A DNA stretch of 33,002 nucleotides from Burkholderiales bacterium (GTDB taxonomy: Bacteria > Pseudomonadota > Gammaproteobacteria > Burkholderiales > SG8-41), in assembly GCA_026125585.1 (NCBI GenBank), contig JAHCLD010000006.1, positions 1-33,002 of the forward strand. Direction: 5' to 3'. The notes under the pieces are model-generated. The model ran no database searches and was not told the origin of the DNA. It saw nothing but the letters and a program-made list of their open reading frames with translations. Shown in pieces: positions 15,786-22,840 of the stretch (positions are counted from its first letter, which is position 1; each line of letters starts with the position of its first letter). The position numbers were made by a program, and so were the translations under genes.

Positions 15786-16698
15786 AGGCACCCGGGAAAA
15801 GCTCCAGCTGACCTGGGTCGCCGGGCAGGCCGGCGCCGGCAAGGGCATCGACAGCGAGCTCACCAAGGATTCGTCCAAGGGGCTGGTCGGCCATCTCAAC
15901 TTCATCCACCCGAACCTGATCCAGGTGCTCGGCGATTCCGAGGTGGATTATCTGGGCAGCCTCCCCGCCACCGAATGCCGGGCCATGCTTGAAAAGGCGG
16001 CGATACGGGAACTCGCCTGCTTTATCGTCGCCGGCGGCAATCCGGTGCCTGCGGCGCTGGCCGAGGTCGCGGAATTCACCCAGACCCCCCTGTTCTCGTC
16101 GCCCATCCCCAGCGTGGAGCTGATGTGGATCATGCGCCCCCACCTCGCGCGCGAGCTCGCCGAGTCGTCCACCACGCACGGCGTGTTTCTCGACGTGCTC
16201 GGCGTCGGCGTGCTGCTCACCGGGGACTCCGGCGTGGGGAAAAGCGAGCTCGGCCTGGAACTGATCAGCCGCGGCAGCGGCCTGATCGCCGACGACATCG
16301 TCGAACTCTACCGGCTGGGACCGGAAAGCATCGAGGGCCGCTGCCCGCTGATGCTGCGCGACTTCCTGGAAGTGCGCGGCCTCGGCGTGCTCAACATCCG
16401 CACGATCTTCGGTGAAGCCGCGCTGCGCCCGCGCAAGAACGTCAAGCTGATCGTGCATCTCGAGCGCCCCAGGAGCACCGATCCGACCCACATCGAGCGG
16501 CTGCCGCTGAAACCGGGCACCGAGTCGCTGATGGGCGTGGAAATCCGCAAAGTCACCATCCCGGTCGCCGCGGGCCGCAACCTCGCGGTGCTGACGGAAG
16601 CCGCGGTGCGCAGCTACGTGCTGCAGATGCGCGGCATGGACAGCACTCGCGAGTTCATCGAACGCCAGGAGCGCGCGATGAACAACACCGATGCCTGA
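15754..16698 (+). CDS. hprK: HPr kinase/phosphorylase (HprK)
   Basis: Predicted 314 aa, full length. The enzyme phosphorylates HPr or NPr on a regulatory serine and also reverses this. The C-terminal kinase domain has the P-loop TGDSGVGKSELGLELI (Walker A residues 157-164), an essential His142 in TTHGVFLDVLG, and the HprK signature EVRGLGVLNIRTIFG. LNFIHPNLIQVLG is also well conserved. The start ATG 15754 lies inside ptsN, and rapZ follows after 12 bases. In proteobacteria hprK commonly sits here and is thought to tune PTS(Ntr). Confidence 0.96.
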   Translation: MPKVSITRLFEGTREKLQLTWVAGQAGAGKGIDSELTKDSSKGLVGHLNFIHPNLIQVLGDSEVDYLGSLPATECRAMLEKAAIRELACFIVAGGNPVPAALAEVAEFTQTPLFSSPIPSVELMWIMRPHLARELAESSTTHGVFLDVLGVGVLLTGDSGVGKSELGLELISRGSGLIADDIVELYRLGPESIEGRCPLMLRDFLEVRGLGVLNIRTIFGEAALRPRKNVKLIVHLERPRSTDPTHIERLPLKPGTESLMGVEIRKVTIPVAAGRNLAVLTEAAVRSYVLQMRGMDSTREFIERQERAMNNTDA

Positions 16699-16710
16699 AA
16701 CACGCCCGGC

Positions 16711-17550
16711 ATGCAGCTGATCCTGATCACCGGCCTGTCCGGATCGGGCAAAAGCGTGGCGCTGGCCGTGCTCGAAGACGCCGGCTTCTATTGCGTCGAC
16801 AATCTGCCGGTGGCGATGATCGGCGAGCTGGTCGCCAGCCTTCGGGCCGCAGGCCATGAACGCGTGGCGCTGACCGTCGATGCCCGCACCGGCGACGCCG
16901 TCGCCGGCCTGCCGGGGGCCGTCGAACGCCTGCGCGCCGGCGGCGCCGACGCGAGGGTGCTGTTCCTCGAGGCCAAATCCGACACGCTGATCAAGCGCTT
17001 CTCCGAAACGCGGCGTCGCCATCCGCTGTCGTCCGGTGGACTGACGCTGCCGGAGTGCATCGCCCGCGAACGCGGCATGGTCGAGGGCATCTCCGGAATC
17101 GCCCACCGCATCGACACCAGCGACCTCGCCCCGAACACCCTGCGCAACTGGGTCAGGGATTTCGCGGTGCTGCCAGCGGCCGGACTGACGCTGCTGTTCG
17201 AATCCTTCGGCTTCAAGCACGGCATCCCGCTGGATGCGGATTTCGTGTTCGACGTGCGCTGCCTGCCCAATCCGCACTACGACCCCGTCCTGCGGCCGCT
17301 GACCGGCTGCGATGCCGCGGTGGCGGAATTCATCCGCGCCACGCCCGATGCGATGCGCATGCTCGAAGACATCCACCGCTTCATCAAGGACTGGCTGCCG
17401 GCCTTCGAGCGTGACAATCGCAGCTATCTGACCGTCGCCATCGGCTGCACCGGGGGACGCCACCGTTCGGTGTTTTTCGTCGAAACACTGGCCGGACGGT
17501 TCCGCGAACGCACGCGCACCCTCGCCCGCCACCGCGAACTCGACGCATGA
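16711..17550 (+). CDS. rapZ: RNase adapter protein RapZ (YvcJ-family nucleotide-binding protein)
   Basis: Predicted 279 aa. N-terminal P-loop [18 protein letters not shown] (Walker A 8-15) and [11 protein letters not shown]; the C-terminal half carries [15 protein letters not shown], the hallmark of the RapZ RNA- and metabolite-binding domain. In E. coli RapZ directs RNase E to the small RNA GlmZ and senses glucosamine-6-phosphate; whether this applies here is unknown. The last residues are basic and His-rich. The stop overlaps the next start (ATGA at 17547). Confidence 0.96.
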   Translation: MQLILITGLSGSGKSVALAVLEDAGFYCVDNLPVAMIGELVASLRAAGHERVALTVDARTGDAVAGLPGAVERLRAGGADARVLFLEAKSDTLIKRFSETRRRHPLSSGGLTLPECIARERGMVEGISGIAHRIDTSDLAPNTLRNWVRDFAVLPAAGLTLLFESFGFKHGIPLDADFVFDVRCLPNPHYDPVLRPLTGCDAAVAEFIRATPDAMRMLEDIHRFIKDWLPAFERDNRSYLTVAIGCTGGRHRSVFFVETLAGRFRERTRTLARHRELDA

Positions 17551-18155
17551 GCGGCGGCATCCTCGAAATCCCGCTGTTCCCCCTGGGCACCGTGCTGTAT
17601 CCCGGCGGACAGCTGCCGCTCAAGATCTTCGAACAGCGCTACGTCGACATGACCAAGGCCTGCCTGCGCGACTCGACACCCTTCGGCGTGTGCCTGATCC
17701 GGGAAGGACGCGAAGTCGGCGAACCCGCGACGCCGCATGCGGTGGGTTGTCTCGCGCAAATCGAGCAGTGGGACGTGCCCCATCCCAACCTGTTCGCCAT
17801 CCTCGCGCGCGGCGGCGAACGCTTTCGCATCCTCGGCGCGGCAGTATCGCCCGGCGGGCTGATCACCGGCCGCGTTGAAATCCTTCCCGAACCCTCGCGC
17901 CCCGCGACCGTCGATCGCGCCTGCCAGGAAGTGCTGCGGCTCGCCATCGAACGCGCCGGCAGCGACAGCGTCCCCGGACCGATACGGCTGGATGACCCGG
18001 TCTGGGTCAGTTACCGCCTCGCCGAAATCCTGCCGATCACGCCCCTGGAGAAACAGGCCATGCTGGAGCTGGACGACACCGGCACAAGGCTGGCACAGCT
18101 GCACGAACTGCTGCTCAAGCACGGTATCATAGAAAATATCAATAAAAACAAATAG
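17547..18155 (+). CDS. LON substrate-binding-domain protein (stand-alone, no protease domain)
   Basis: Predicted 202 aa. The opening [20 protein letters not shown] and [20 protein letters not shown] are the signature of the Lon N-terminal substrate-recognition domain; [20 protein letters not shown] and RFRILGA continue it. No AAA+ or Ser-Lys protease domain follows, so it is one of the small stand-alone LON-domain proteins of unknown role. It overlaps rapZ by 4 bases and ends the long operon. Its last codons (ENINKNK, stop) are made of the AT-rich motif copy B, very different in base composition from the rest of the gene, so the native C-terminus may have been altered. Confidence 0.88.
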   Translation: MSGGILEIPLFPLGTVLYPGGQLPLKIFEQRYVDMTKACLRDSTPFGVCLIREGREVGEPATPHAVGCLAQIEQWDVPHPNLFAILARGGERFRILGAAVSPGGLITGRVEILPEPSRPATVDRACQEVLRLAIERAGSDSVPGPIRLDDPVWVSYRLAEILPITPLEKQAMLELDDTGTRLAQLHELLLKHGIIENINKNK

Positions 18156-18163
18156 TTACTGAT
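18138..18163 (+). repeat. AT-rich motif, copy B (3' end of the LON-domain gene)
   Basis: TAAAAACAAATAGTTACTGA at 18143-18162, with ATCAATAA (18138-18145) and TTACTGAT (18156-18163) as 8-bp arms with one mismatch. It supplies the last codons and the TAG stop of the LON-domain gene. Confidence 0.6.
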
Positions 18164-18234
18164 TCACTGTTTCTGTAGATACTACCCGCGGCGGCAGGCA
18201 TGCCCGCCCCGGCACCACCCGATCCGCCGGCAGG

Positions 18235-19350
18235 TCATGCGCCCGCAGATCGCGAACCATCCCGGTGCCCGATCAGTTGCATGATGATGTCGCGAACCGG
18301 CGTCGGCAGCGCGGCGCGCAGCGCATCCTCCGGGGAAATCCACAGGCGGCCCGCCTCCTCCGCCCGCGGCGGCCATGATTTCACCGCCGCGGGTTGCGGC
18401 AGGATGTCGAGTTTGAAATGGGTGAAGCCGTGCGCGATCACCGGCAACATCGCTCCCGGCACGACCTTCGCGCCGAAACGCCGCGCGCATGCGGCCACCG
18501 GGTCGGCACCGGGATCTTCCTCGGGAAAACACCACAGGCCGCCCCAGATCCCCGCCGGCGGGCGTTTTTCGAGAAGGATTTCGCCGGCACGCTGCAGCAC
18601 CAGCATCATCGTGCGCCGCTGCGGCAGTGCCTTGCGCGGTTTCGGCGTTGGCAGCGCGACAACACGACCGGTTTCGAATGCCGCGCACAGCGACCGCACC
18701 GGGCATTCGTCGCACCGCGCATTCCGGCGCGTGCAAACCGTGGCCCCCAGATCCATCAAACCCTGGGTATAGGCCGCCAGGCCGCTTTCCGGCAGCAGGG
18801 CCTCGGCATCCCGCCACAGCCGCGCAGCCACCGCCGTCTCCCCCGGGTAACCTTCGATGCCGCGCAGGCGCGCGAGCACGCGCTTGACGTTGCCGTCGAG
18901 GATGGCCGCGCGGCCGCCGAAGGCAAACACCAGGATCGCCGCCGCGGTCGAGCGGCCGATGCCCGGCAAGTCCTCCAGCAAGGCCTGCGTTCCGGGAAAG
19001 CGGCCGCCGTGCCGCTCGACGACGAGCCGCGCGGCGCGATGCAGGTTCCGCGCCCGCGAGTAATACCCCAGGCCGCTCCACAGCGCGAGCACGTCATCCT
19101 CCGCGGCGGCGGCCAGCGCCGCGACCGTCGGAAAACGCTCGAGAAAGCGCCGGTAATAGGGAATCACCGCCGTCACCTGTGTCTGCTGCAGCATGATTTC
19201 CGACAGCCATACCGCATAGGGATCGCGGGTGTTCTGCCACGGCAGATCGTGCCGGCCGTGGCGCTCCTGCCAGGCGATCAGCGCCGGTGCAAATGCCGCG
19301 ACAGCACGGTCGACCGCGGGCCTGCCCGCTGTCGTGGAATCAGCGGCCAA
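18235..19350 (-). CDS. mutY: A/G-specific adenine glycosylase MutY
   Basis: Predicted 371 aa. It removes adenine mispaired with 8-oxoguanine. Catalytic Glu51 is in WLSEIMLQQTQV, the helix-hairpin-helix is EDLPGIGRSTAAAI, and catalytic Asp152 is in ILDGNVKRVLAR. A [4Fe-4S] loop C-x6-C-x2-C-x5-C spans Cys206, 213, 216 and 222. The C-terminal NUDIX-like domain (MLVLQRAGEILLEKRP, GIWGGLWCFPEE, HGFTHFKLDI) recognises 8-oxoG. The start is TTG 19350, which overlaps the asmA stop by 11 bases and has AAAGG upstream; no ATG or GTG is available nearby. Translational coupling to asmA is likely. Confidence 0.96.
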   Translation of the reverse strand: MAADSTTAGRPAVDRAVAAFAPALIAWQERHGRHDLPWQNTRDPYAVWLSEIMLQQTQVTAVIPYYRRFLERFPTVAALAAAAEDDVLALWSGLGYYSRARNLHRAARLVVERHGGRFPGTQALLEDLPGIGRSTAAAILVFAFGGRAAILDGNVKRVLARLRGIEGYPGETAVAARLWRDAEALLPESGLAAYTQGLMDLGATVCTRRNARCDECPVRSLCAAFETGRVVALPTPKPRKALPQRRTMMLVLQRAGEILLEKRPPAGIWGGLWCFPEEDPGADPVAACARRFGAKVVPGAMLPVIAHGFTHFKLDILPQPAAVKSWPPRAEEAGRLWISPEDALRAALPTPVRDIIMQLIGHRDGSRSAGA

Positions 19351-21562
19351 GCAGGCCTTTCAGCGCGTCGCGCGCACTGCCACCTTTCTTTTCGCCATCG
19401 GCTGCGGCTCCGCCCGGCAGGTGCTTCTGCAGCTGTTTTTTCACGGCATCTCCGACTTTCTGCTTTGCACTGTCGGTGATCATCGCGCCGAAATCCAGCT
19501 TGTACGAGGGCGCGGCCAGCGGACCGCTGATCCGCACCGGCACCGTGACGCCGCGCAGTTCCTCGGTCTCGCGCCCGCCCTGTCCCTTGCCGCTGCCGAC
19601 GATGCTGGCCTTCACCAGATAATTGACGGTATCGGCGCCGATGTTGACCTCCCCTTCGCCGCCGACCCGCAACAGCGGGGACTTCATCGACAGGTCGTTG
19701 TTGCGCGCCACGCCGCCGGCAATCCTGAATGTCGCTGTCAGCTCGGAAAAATCCGTCTTCTGCCGGGCATCCGACTGCTGGGTCTGCTCCCCCTTCAGCG
19801 CGCCTAGGCGGGCCTGCGCGGAACGGATCGCTCCGCCGATGTCGATGCCCTTGAGCGCGCCGTCCGCCAGGCGCAGCGCCGCGGTGCCGTCGAGCGCGCG
19901 CTTCAGGGTGCCGCCCGTATTGCCCCGGGTGGTCACGTCGACCGACACGGTGCCCCTGCCTTCCAGCGTCTCGTTGTCCGCCAGATCCTTCAGCAGCGGC
20001 GCGACGTTGACCGCCGAAAGATTCTGCTTCAGCGAAAACGCCGGAACCGGGGCGGCGGCATTGACGGACGCCGTTCCGCTCAGCGACCCCTGATAAAGAT
20101 CGGCCGTCAGCGGATTCACGTCGAGGCGCCCGCCGGACGCCCTGAGTCCGGCGCGCACATTCTGCATCCTGAGTTTGTTCACCGTCAGCGCGCCGACGCG
20201 GATGCTGCCGTCCATGCGCAGGGTTTTCAGCGCCGAAAGGTCGAACGGCTGCTCGGCTCCCGCGGCAGCCGGCGCTTTCGCGGCGGGCGCAGCCCCGCCT
20301 GCCGCCGTGTTTTGCACCGGCAGCAGGCGGTCGACATCCAGCCGGTCGATATCCACGTCGAAATTGAATGCCGGCCGCGAAAAATCCGCGATGCCGACGC
20401 GCGCCTTGATCGCGCTGTCCGCGATCCTGCCCGAGGCATTCAGCTGCGCATGCCGCTTCCCGATGTCGAGGTTCGCCGCGCCGGCCAGGTTGCCGCTGAT
20501 GCTTTTTCCCGGCAGATCGGGCCCGGTCGCGCTGACGTCCGCCTTCCATTGCGGCAGGCTGAACCGCTGCGCCCGCAGATCGCCGTTCAGCGGCGAGGCC
20601 AGCCGCAGCTTGATCTCCCGGCCGCCCTGCTTCAGATCGGCCGCCAGCGCCACCGCCGCGGCCTTGAACGCCTGTGTGGAGCCGGCCACCGCCGGTACGT
20701 CCAGCTTGACGTCGAAAGCCTCCTTGCCCTGCATGCCGGTGGCCGCCACGGCGAGTTTGTCAGCCGTGAATTCGCTGCCGTCCGTTTTTGCCCGGAGGGT
20801 GCCGCCCGCCTTGAGCACCAGCCCGGTCACGTCCGCAACCTGGCCGCGGACTTCCAGTGCCAGCCCTTCCAGCGTGCCCTGTCCCGCGCCGAAGGTGAGC
20901 CGCGTCTTGAGATCGACCGCCAGATCGAGCTTCGGCTGGCTGCCCTGCGCGGCCAGCGTCAGCCTGACATCGGTCGGCGCGCCGCCCGCGATGCGCCCGG
21001 TCTGCAGGTTGAGCTTTGAAACCGCATATCGCGCACCCGCGGCCTCGTCGCGGAATTCCAGCATCGAATCGGCGATCACCACCCGGTCAATGTCGAAGGC
21101 GAACTGCTGCGCTTCGCCGCCGGCCGGCGGCTGCCGCGATTCCGGTCCGCGCGGAGCACCCGCATCGTCCCCCAGCAGATCGTCAAAATTCATGCGGCCG
21201 TCCCTGCCGCGCACCAGGCTGATGCGCGCGCCGCGCACCGTCACCTCGTCGACCACCAGACGCTTCGACAGCAGCGGCAGCAGCTTCAGCGAAAACCGGG
21301 CACCCTCGACGGCGACGAACGGCTTCTCGCTGTTGCGCTCGGACAGCGACAGCTTGCCGAGCTCGGCGCCGATGCCGGGCCAGAACGCGAGCCTGATGTC
21401 GCCCTCCGGCTTCAGCGTGCGCTGCGTGTGCTGCCGCACCAGCTCGACAAGCTGCGGCTTGTAATCGTTGGGATCGAAGGTGGCGGCGACATAGGCCAGC
21501 ACGCCGCCGGCCACGACCACCAGCGCACCGAAAACAAGAGTGGCAATTTTGAGGATTCTCAT
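19340..21562 (-). CDS. AsmA family protein
   Basis: Predicted 740 aa. One N-terminal membrane helix (KIATLVFGALVVVAGGVLAYV) and then the AsmA signature FDPNDYKPQLVELVRQHT and LAFWPGIGAELGKLSLSE. Long repeats of beta-strands follow, and the C-terminal AsmA-like region has RGTVSVDVTTRGNTGGTLKR and DGALKGIDIGGAIRSAQARL. AsmA-like proteins (AsmA, TamB, YhdP relatives) are thought to form periplasmic grooves that move phospholipids to the outer membrane. It begins 26 bases after the 3' end of tRNA-Gly on the same strand and overlaps mutY. A short linker in the middle is Ala/Pro-rich. Confidence 0.93.
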   Translation of the reverse strand: MRILKIATLVFGALVVVAGGVLAYVAATFDPNDYKPQLVELVRQHTQRTLKPEGDIRLAFWPGIGAELGKLSLSERNSEKPFVAVEGARFSLKLLPLLSKRLVVDEVTVRGARISLVRGRDGRMNFDDLLGDDAGAPRGPESRQPPAGGEAQQFAFDIDRVVIADSMLEFRDEAAGARYAVSKLNLQTGRIAGGAPTDVRLTLAAQGSQPKLDLAVDLKTRLTFGAGQGTLEGLALEVRGQVADVTGLVLKAGGTLRAKTDGSEFTADKLAVAATGMQGKEAFDVKLDVPAVAGSTQAFKAAAVALAADLKQGGREIKLRLASPLNGDLRAQRFSLPQWKADVSATGPDLPGKSISGNLAGAANLDIGKRHAQLNASGRIADSAIKARVGIADFSRPAFNFDVDIDRLDVDRLLPVQNTAAGGAAPAAKAPAAAGAEQPFDLSALKTLRMDGSIRVGALTVNKLRMQNVRAGLRASGGRLDVNPLTADLYQGSLSGTASVNAAAPVPAFSLKQNLSAVNVAPLLKDLADNETLEGRGTVSVDVTTRGNTGGTLKRALDGTAALRLADGALKGIDIGGAIRSAQARLGALKGEQTQQSDARQKTDFSELTATFRIAGGVARNNDLSMKSPLLRVGGEGEVNIGADTVNYLVKASIVGSGKGQGGRETEELRGVTVPVRISGPLAAPSYKLDFGAMITDSAKQKVGDAVKKQLQKHLPGGAAADGEKKGGSARDALKGLLGR

Positions 21563-21588
21563 CGGTCGACCCGCGGCTGTTGCTGGGG

Positions 21589-21662
21589 TGGAGCGGGTGA
21601 AGGGAATCGAACCCTCGTATGCAGCTTGGGAAGCTGCCGTTCTGCCATTGAACTACACCCGC
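21589..21662 (-). tRNA. tRNA-Gly (anticodon CCC)
   Basis: 74 bases on the minus strand including an encoded CCA. Acceptor stem GCGGGTG/CACCCGC, D arm TAGTTCAATGGCAGAA, anticodon stem GCAGC/GCTGC with loop TTCCCAA (anticodon CCC), T arm GAGGGTTCGATTCCCTT. All stems pair well. It reads GGG codons. Confidence 0.97.
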
Positions 21663-21674
21663 ATGGAGCGACAC

Positions 21675-21680
21675 ATTGTA
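21675..21680 (-). promoter_or_regulatory. Probable -10 element of the tRNA-Gly promoter
   Basis: TACAAT on the minus strand lies about 13 bases upstream of the mature tRNA 5' end. No good -35 hexamer is visible. The rest of the 276-base gap up to 21938 contains the GTAAG repeats described separately and no gene that I can support. Confidence 0.5.
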
Positions 21681-21832
21681 CGACATAAGCGACGCCCTGG
21701 CGCGAACGTGCATCCGCGGCACCACGCCGCGCCGTCTCATCGCGGAGACAAAGCGCAATCCGGTGCGAACAAGAATTTCCCGCGCGTCGCGTTTCGTTTA
21801 CGTCCGCCTCTCATCGATTACACGCGCCCCGC

Positions 21833-21874
21833 CCGCGTAAGCCTGCGGTAAGACCGCGTAAGCATGCCGCAAGT
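21833..21874. repeat. Two imperfect 21-bp tandem units with helically phased GTAAG boxes
   Basis: Unit 1 (21833-21853) and unit 2 (21854-21874) match at 17 of 21 positions and both begin CCGCGTAAGC. Within them GTAAG (last one GCAAG) begins at 21837, 21848, 21858 and 21869, so spacings are 11, 10 and 11 bases. This places all four boxes on the same face of the helix, 65 bases upstream of the next gene. Confidence 0.6.
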
Positions 21875-21938
21875 GTCGCGCCGTAGCCTCATCCGTCGCC
21901 GGAAAAATCCCGGCCGCTTGCACTCACAAAAACGACAC

Positions 21939-22682
21939 ATGCAGACACCGACGACTTCGCACTTCCAGTTGCGACAGCTGGTTTCGCCGCCGTTCCTGCG
22001 GGAGTTGCATCATTTCCTGTGGACGGAACCCTGCATGGCCGACGACCGGATCGACGTCGGCTGGAACTGCCGCGATCATGCCTGGACGCTCGCATTCCTG
22101 CTGCAGTTCTTCGGCATCGATTCCGCCGTGGCGCATGGCCAGGCTTTTTTCGCATCGGGTCCCACCGTGAAACAGGAAGCCGTCAGCTACACCCAGGCAC
22201 CGCACAGCTGGCTGGTCGCCAAAAATCTCGGAGCCATCGATCTCAGCATCAAGCCTGCCTTCGTGGCCGCAGGCGACAGATTCAGCGTGCCCATCAAATG
22301 GATATTCCTGAACGGCGCCGCCCCCGGAAAATGCGAAACGCTGTTCTTCACGGATGAAAACGCCTACCGGCGCGCAACCCTCCAGCTGCCGGAACGCCGC
22401 AACCGGATGGGCGCAGCATACCTGGCCGAAGGATATGAACGCCTGGGACGGGATCATTTCGAATCCGCGGCACGCTGGATGGATTCCAGCCTGACGCGCC
22501 AACTGCTCAATCTGCGCGCCGACCCCTCCGGTCTCTATGCCGCGCTGCTCGCACACCTGATCGGTTTTCTTCAGGGGCGGGCGCCCAGCCTCGCCGCCCT
22601 GCCTTTCAGGGACGCCTGGTCGGCGCTGGCGTCCGAGCAACCCGCCTTTCGGAATCTCCCCGAGCTGTTGCCGGCGGCCTAG
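21939..22682 (+). CDS. Uncharacterised protein with transglutaminase-like Cys-His-Asp pattern
   Basis: Predicted 247 aa from ATG 21939; an ATG at 21864 would add a very basic, repeat-encoded stretch and is less likely. No signal peptide or membrane helix is seen. WNCRDHAWTLAFLLQFFGID (Cys44) followed by HSWLVAKNLGAIDLS (His89, Asp101) has the spacing and local sequence of a transglutaminase or papain-like triad: Cys starting a helix, then His and Asp on adjacent strands. I do not recognise the family, and the C-terminal half (AAYLAEGYERLGRDHFESA) is helical without known motifs. The gene stands alone, and its TAG stop lies inside the left end of the palindromic element at 22679. Confidence 0.65.
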   Translation: MQTPTTSHFQLRQLVSPPFLRELHHFLWTEPCMADDRIDVGWNCRDHAWTLAFLLQFFGIDSAVAHGQAFFASGPTVKQEAVSYTQAPHSWLVAKNLGAIDLSIKPAFVAAGDRFSVPIKWIFLNGAAPGKCETLFFTDENAYRRATLQLPERRNRMGAAYLAEGYERLGRDHFESAARWMDSSLTRQLLNLRADPSGLYAALLAHLIGFLQGRAPSLAALPFRDAWSALASEQPAFRNLPELLPAA

Positions 22683-22840
22683 AGCCTGTTATGGACTTGA
22701 AAAAGTATTAAGAATCAATAGCTCACTGCACCCTCACCCCCTGCCCCTCTCCCGAAGGGAGAGGGGTTTTAAAGCCCTTCTCCCTCCGGGAGAAGGGTTG
22801 GGATGAGGGAAAAGGGGGTCAAGTCCATAACAGACTCTAG
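22679..22840. mobile_element. MITE-like palindromic element with 22-bp terminal inverted repeats
   Basis: The ends are 22-bp inverted repeats with one mismatch: 22679-22700 (CTAGAGCCTGTTATGGACTT...) and 22819-22840 (reverse complement begins CTAGAGTCTGTTATGGACTT). Inside are CCCTCACCCC (22731-22740)/GGGATGAGGG (22800-22809) and two perfect 10-bp hairpins: CCCCTCTCCC-GAA-GGGAGAGGGG (22744-22766) and CCCTTCTCCC-TCC-GGGAGAAGGG (22775-22797), separated by TTTTAAAG. There is no ORF. The core resembles the CCCTCTCCC-type repeats widespread in proteobacterial intergenic DNA. It lies exactly between two convergent genes, whose TAG stops both fall in its ends, and it should act as a two-way terminator. 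Confidence 0.8.
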
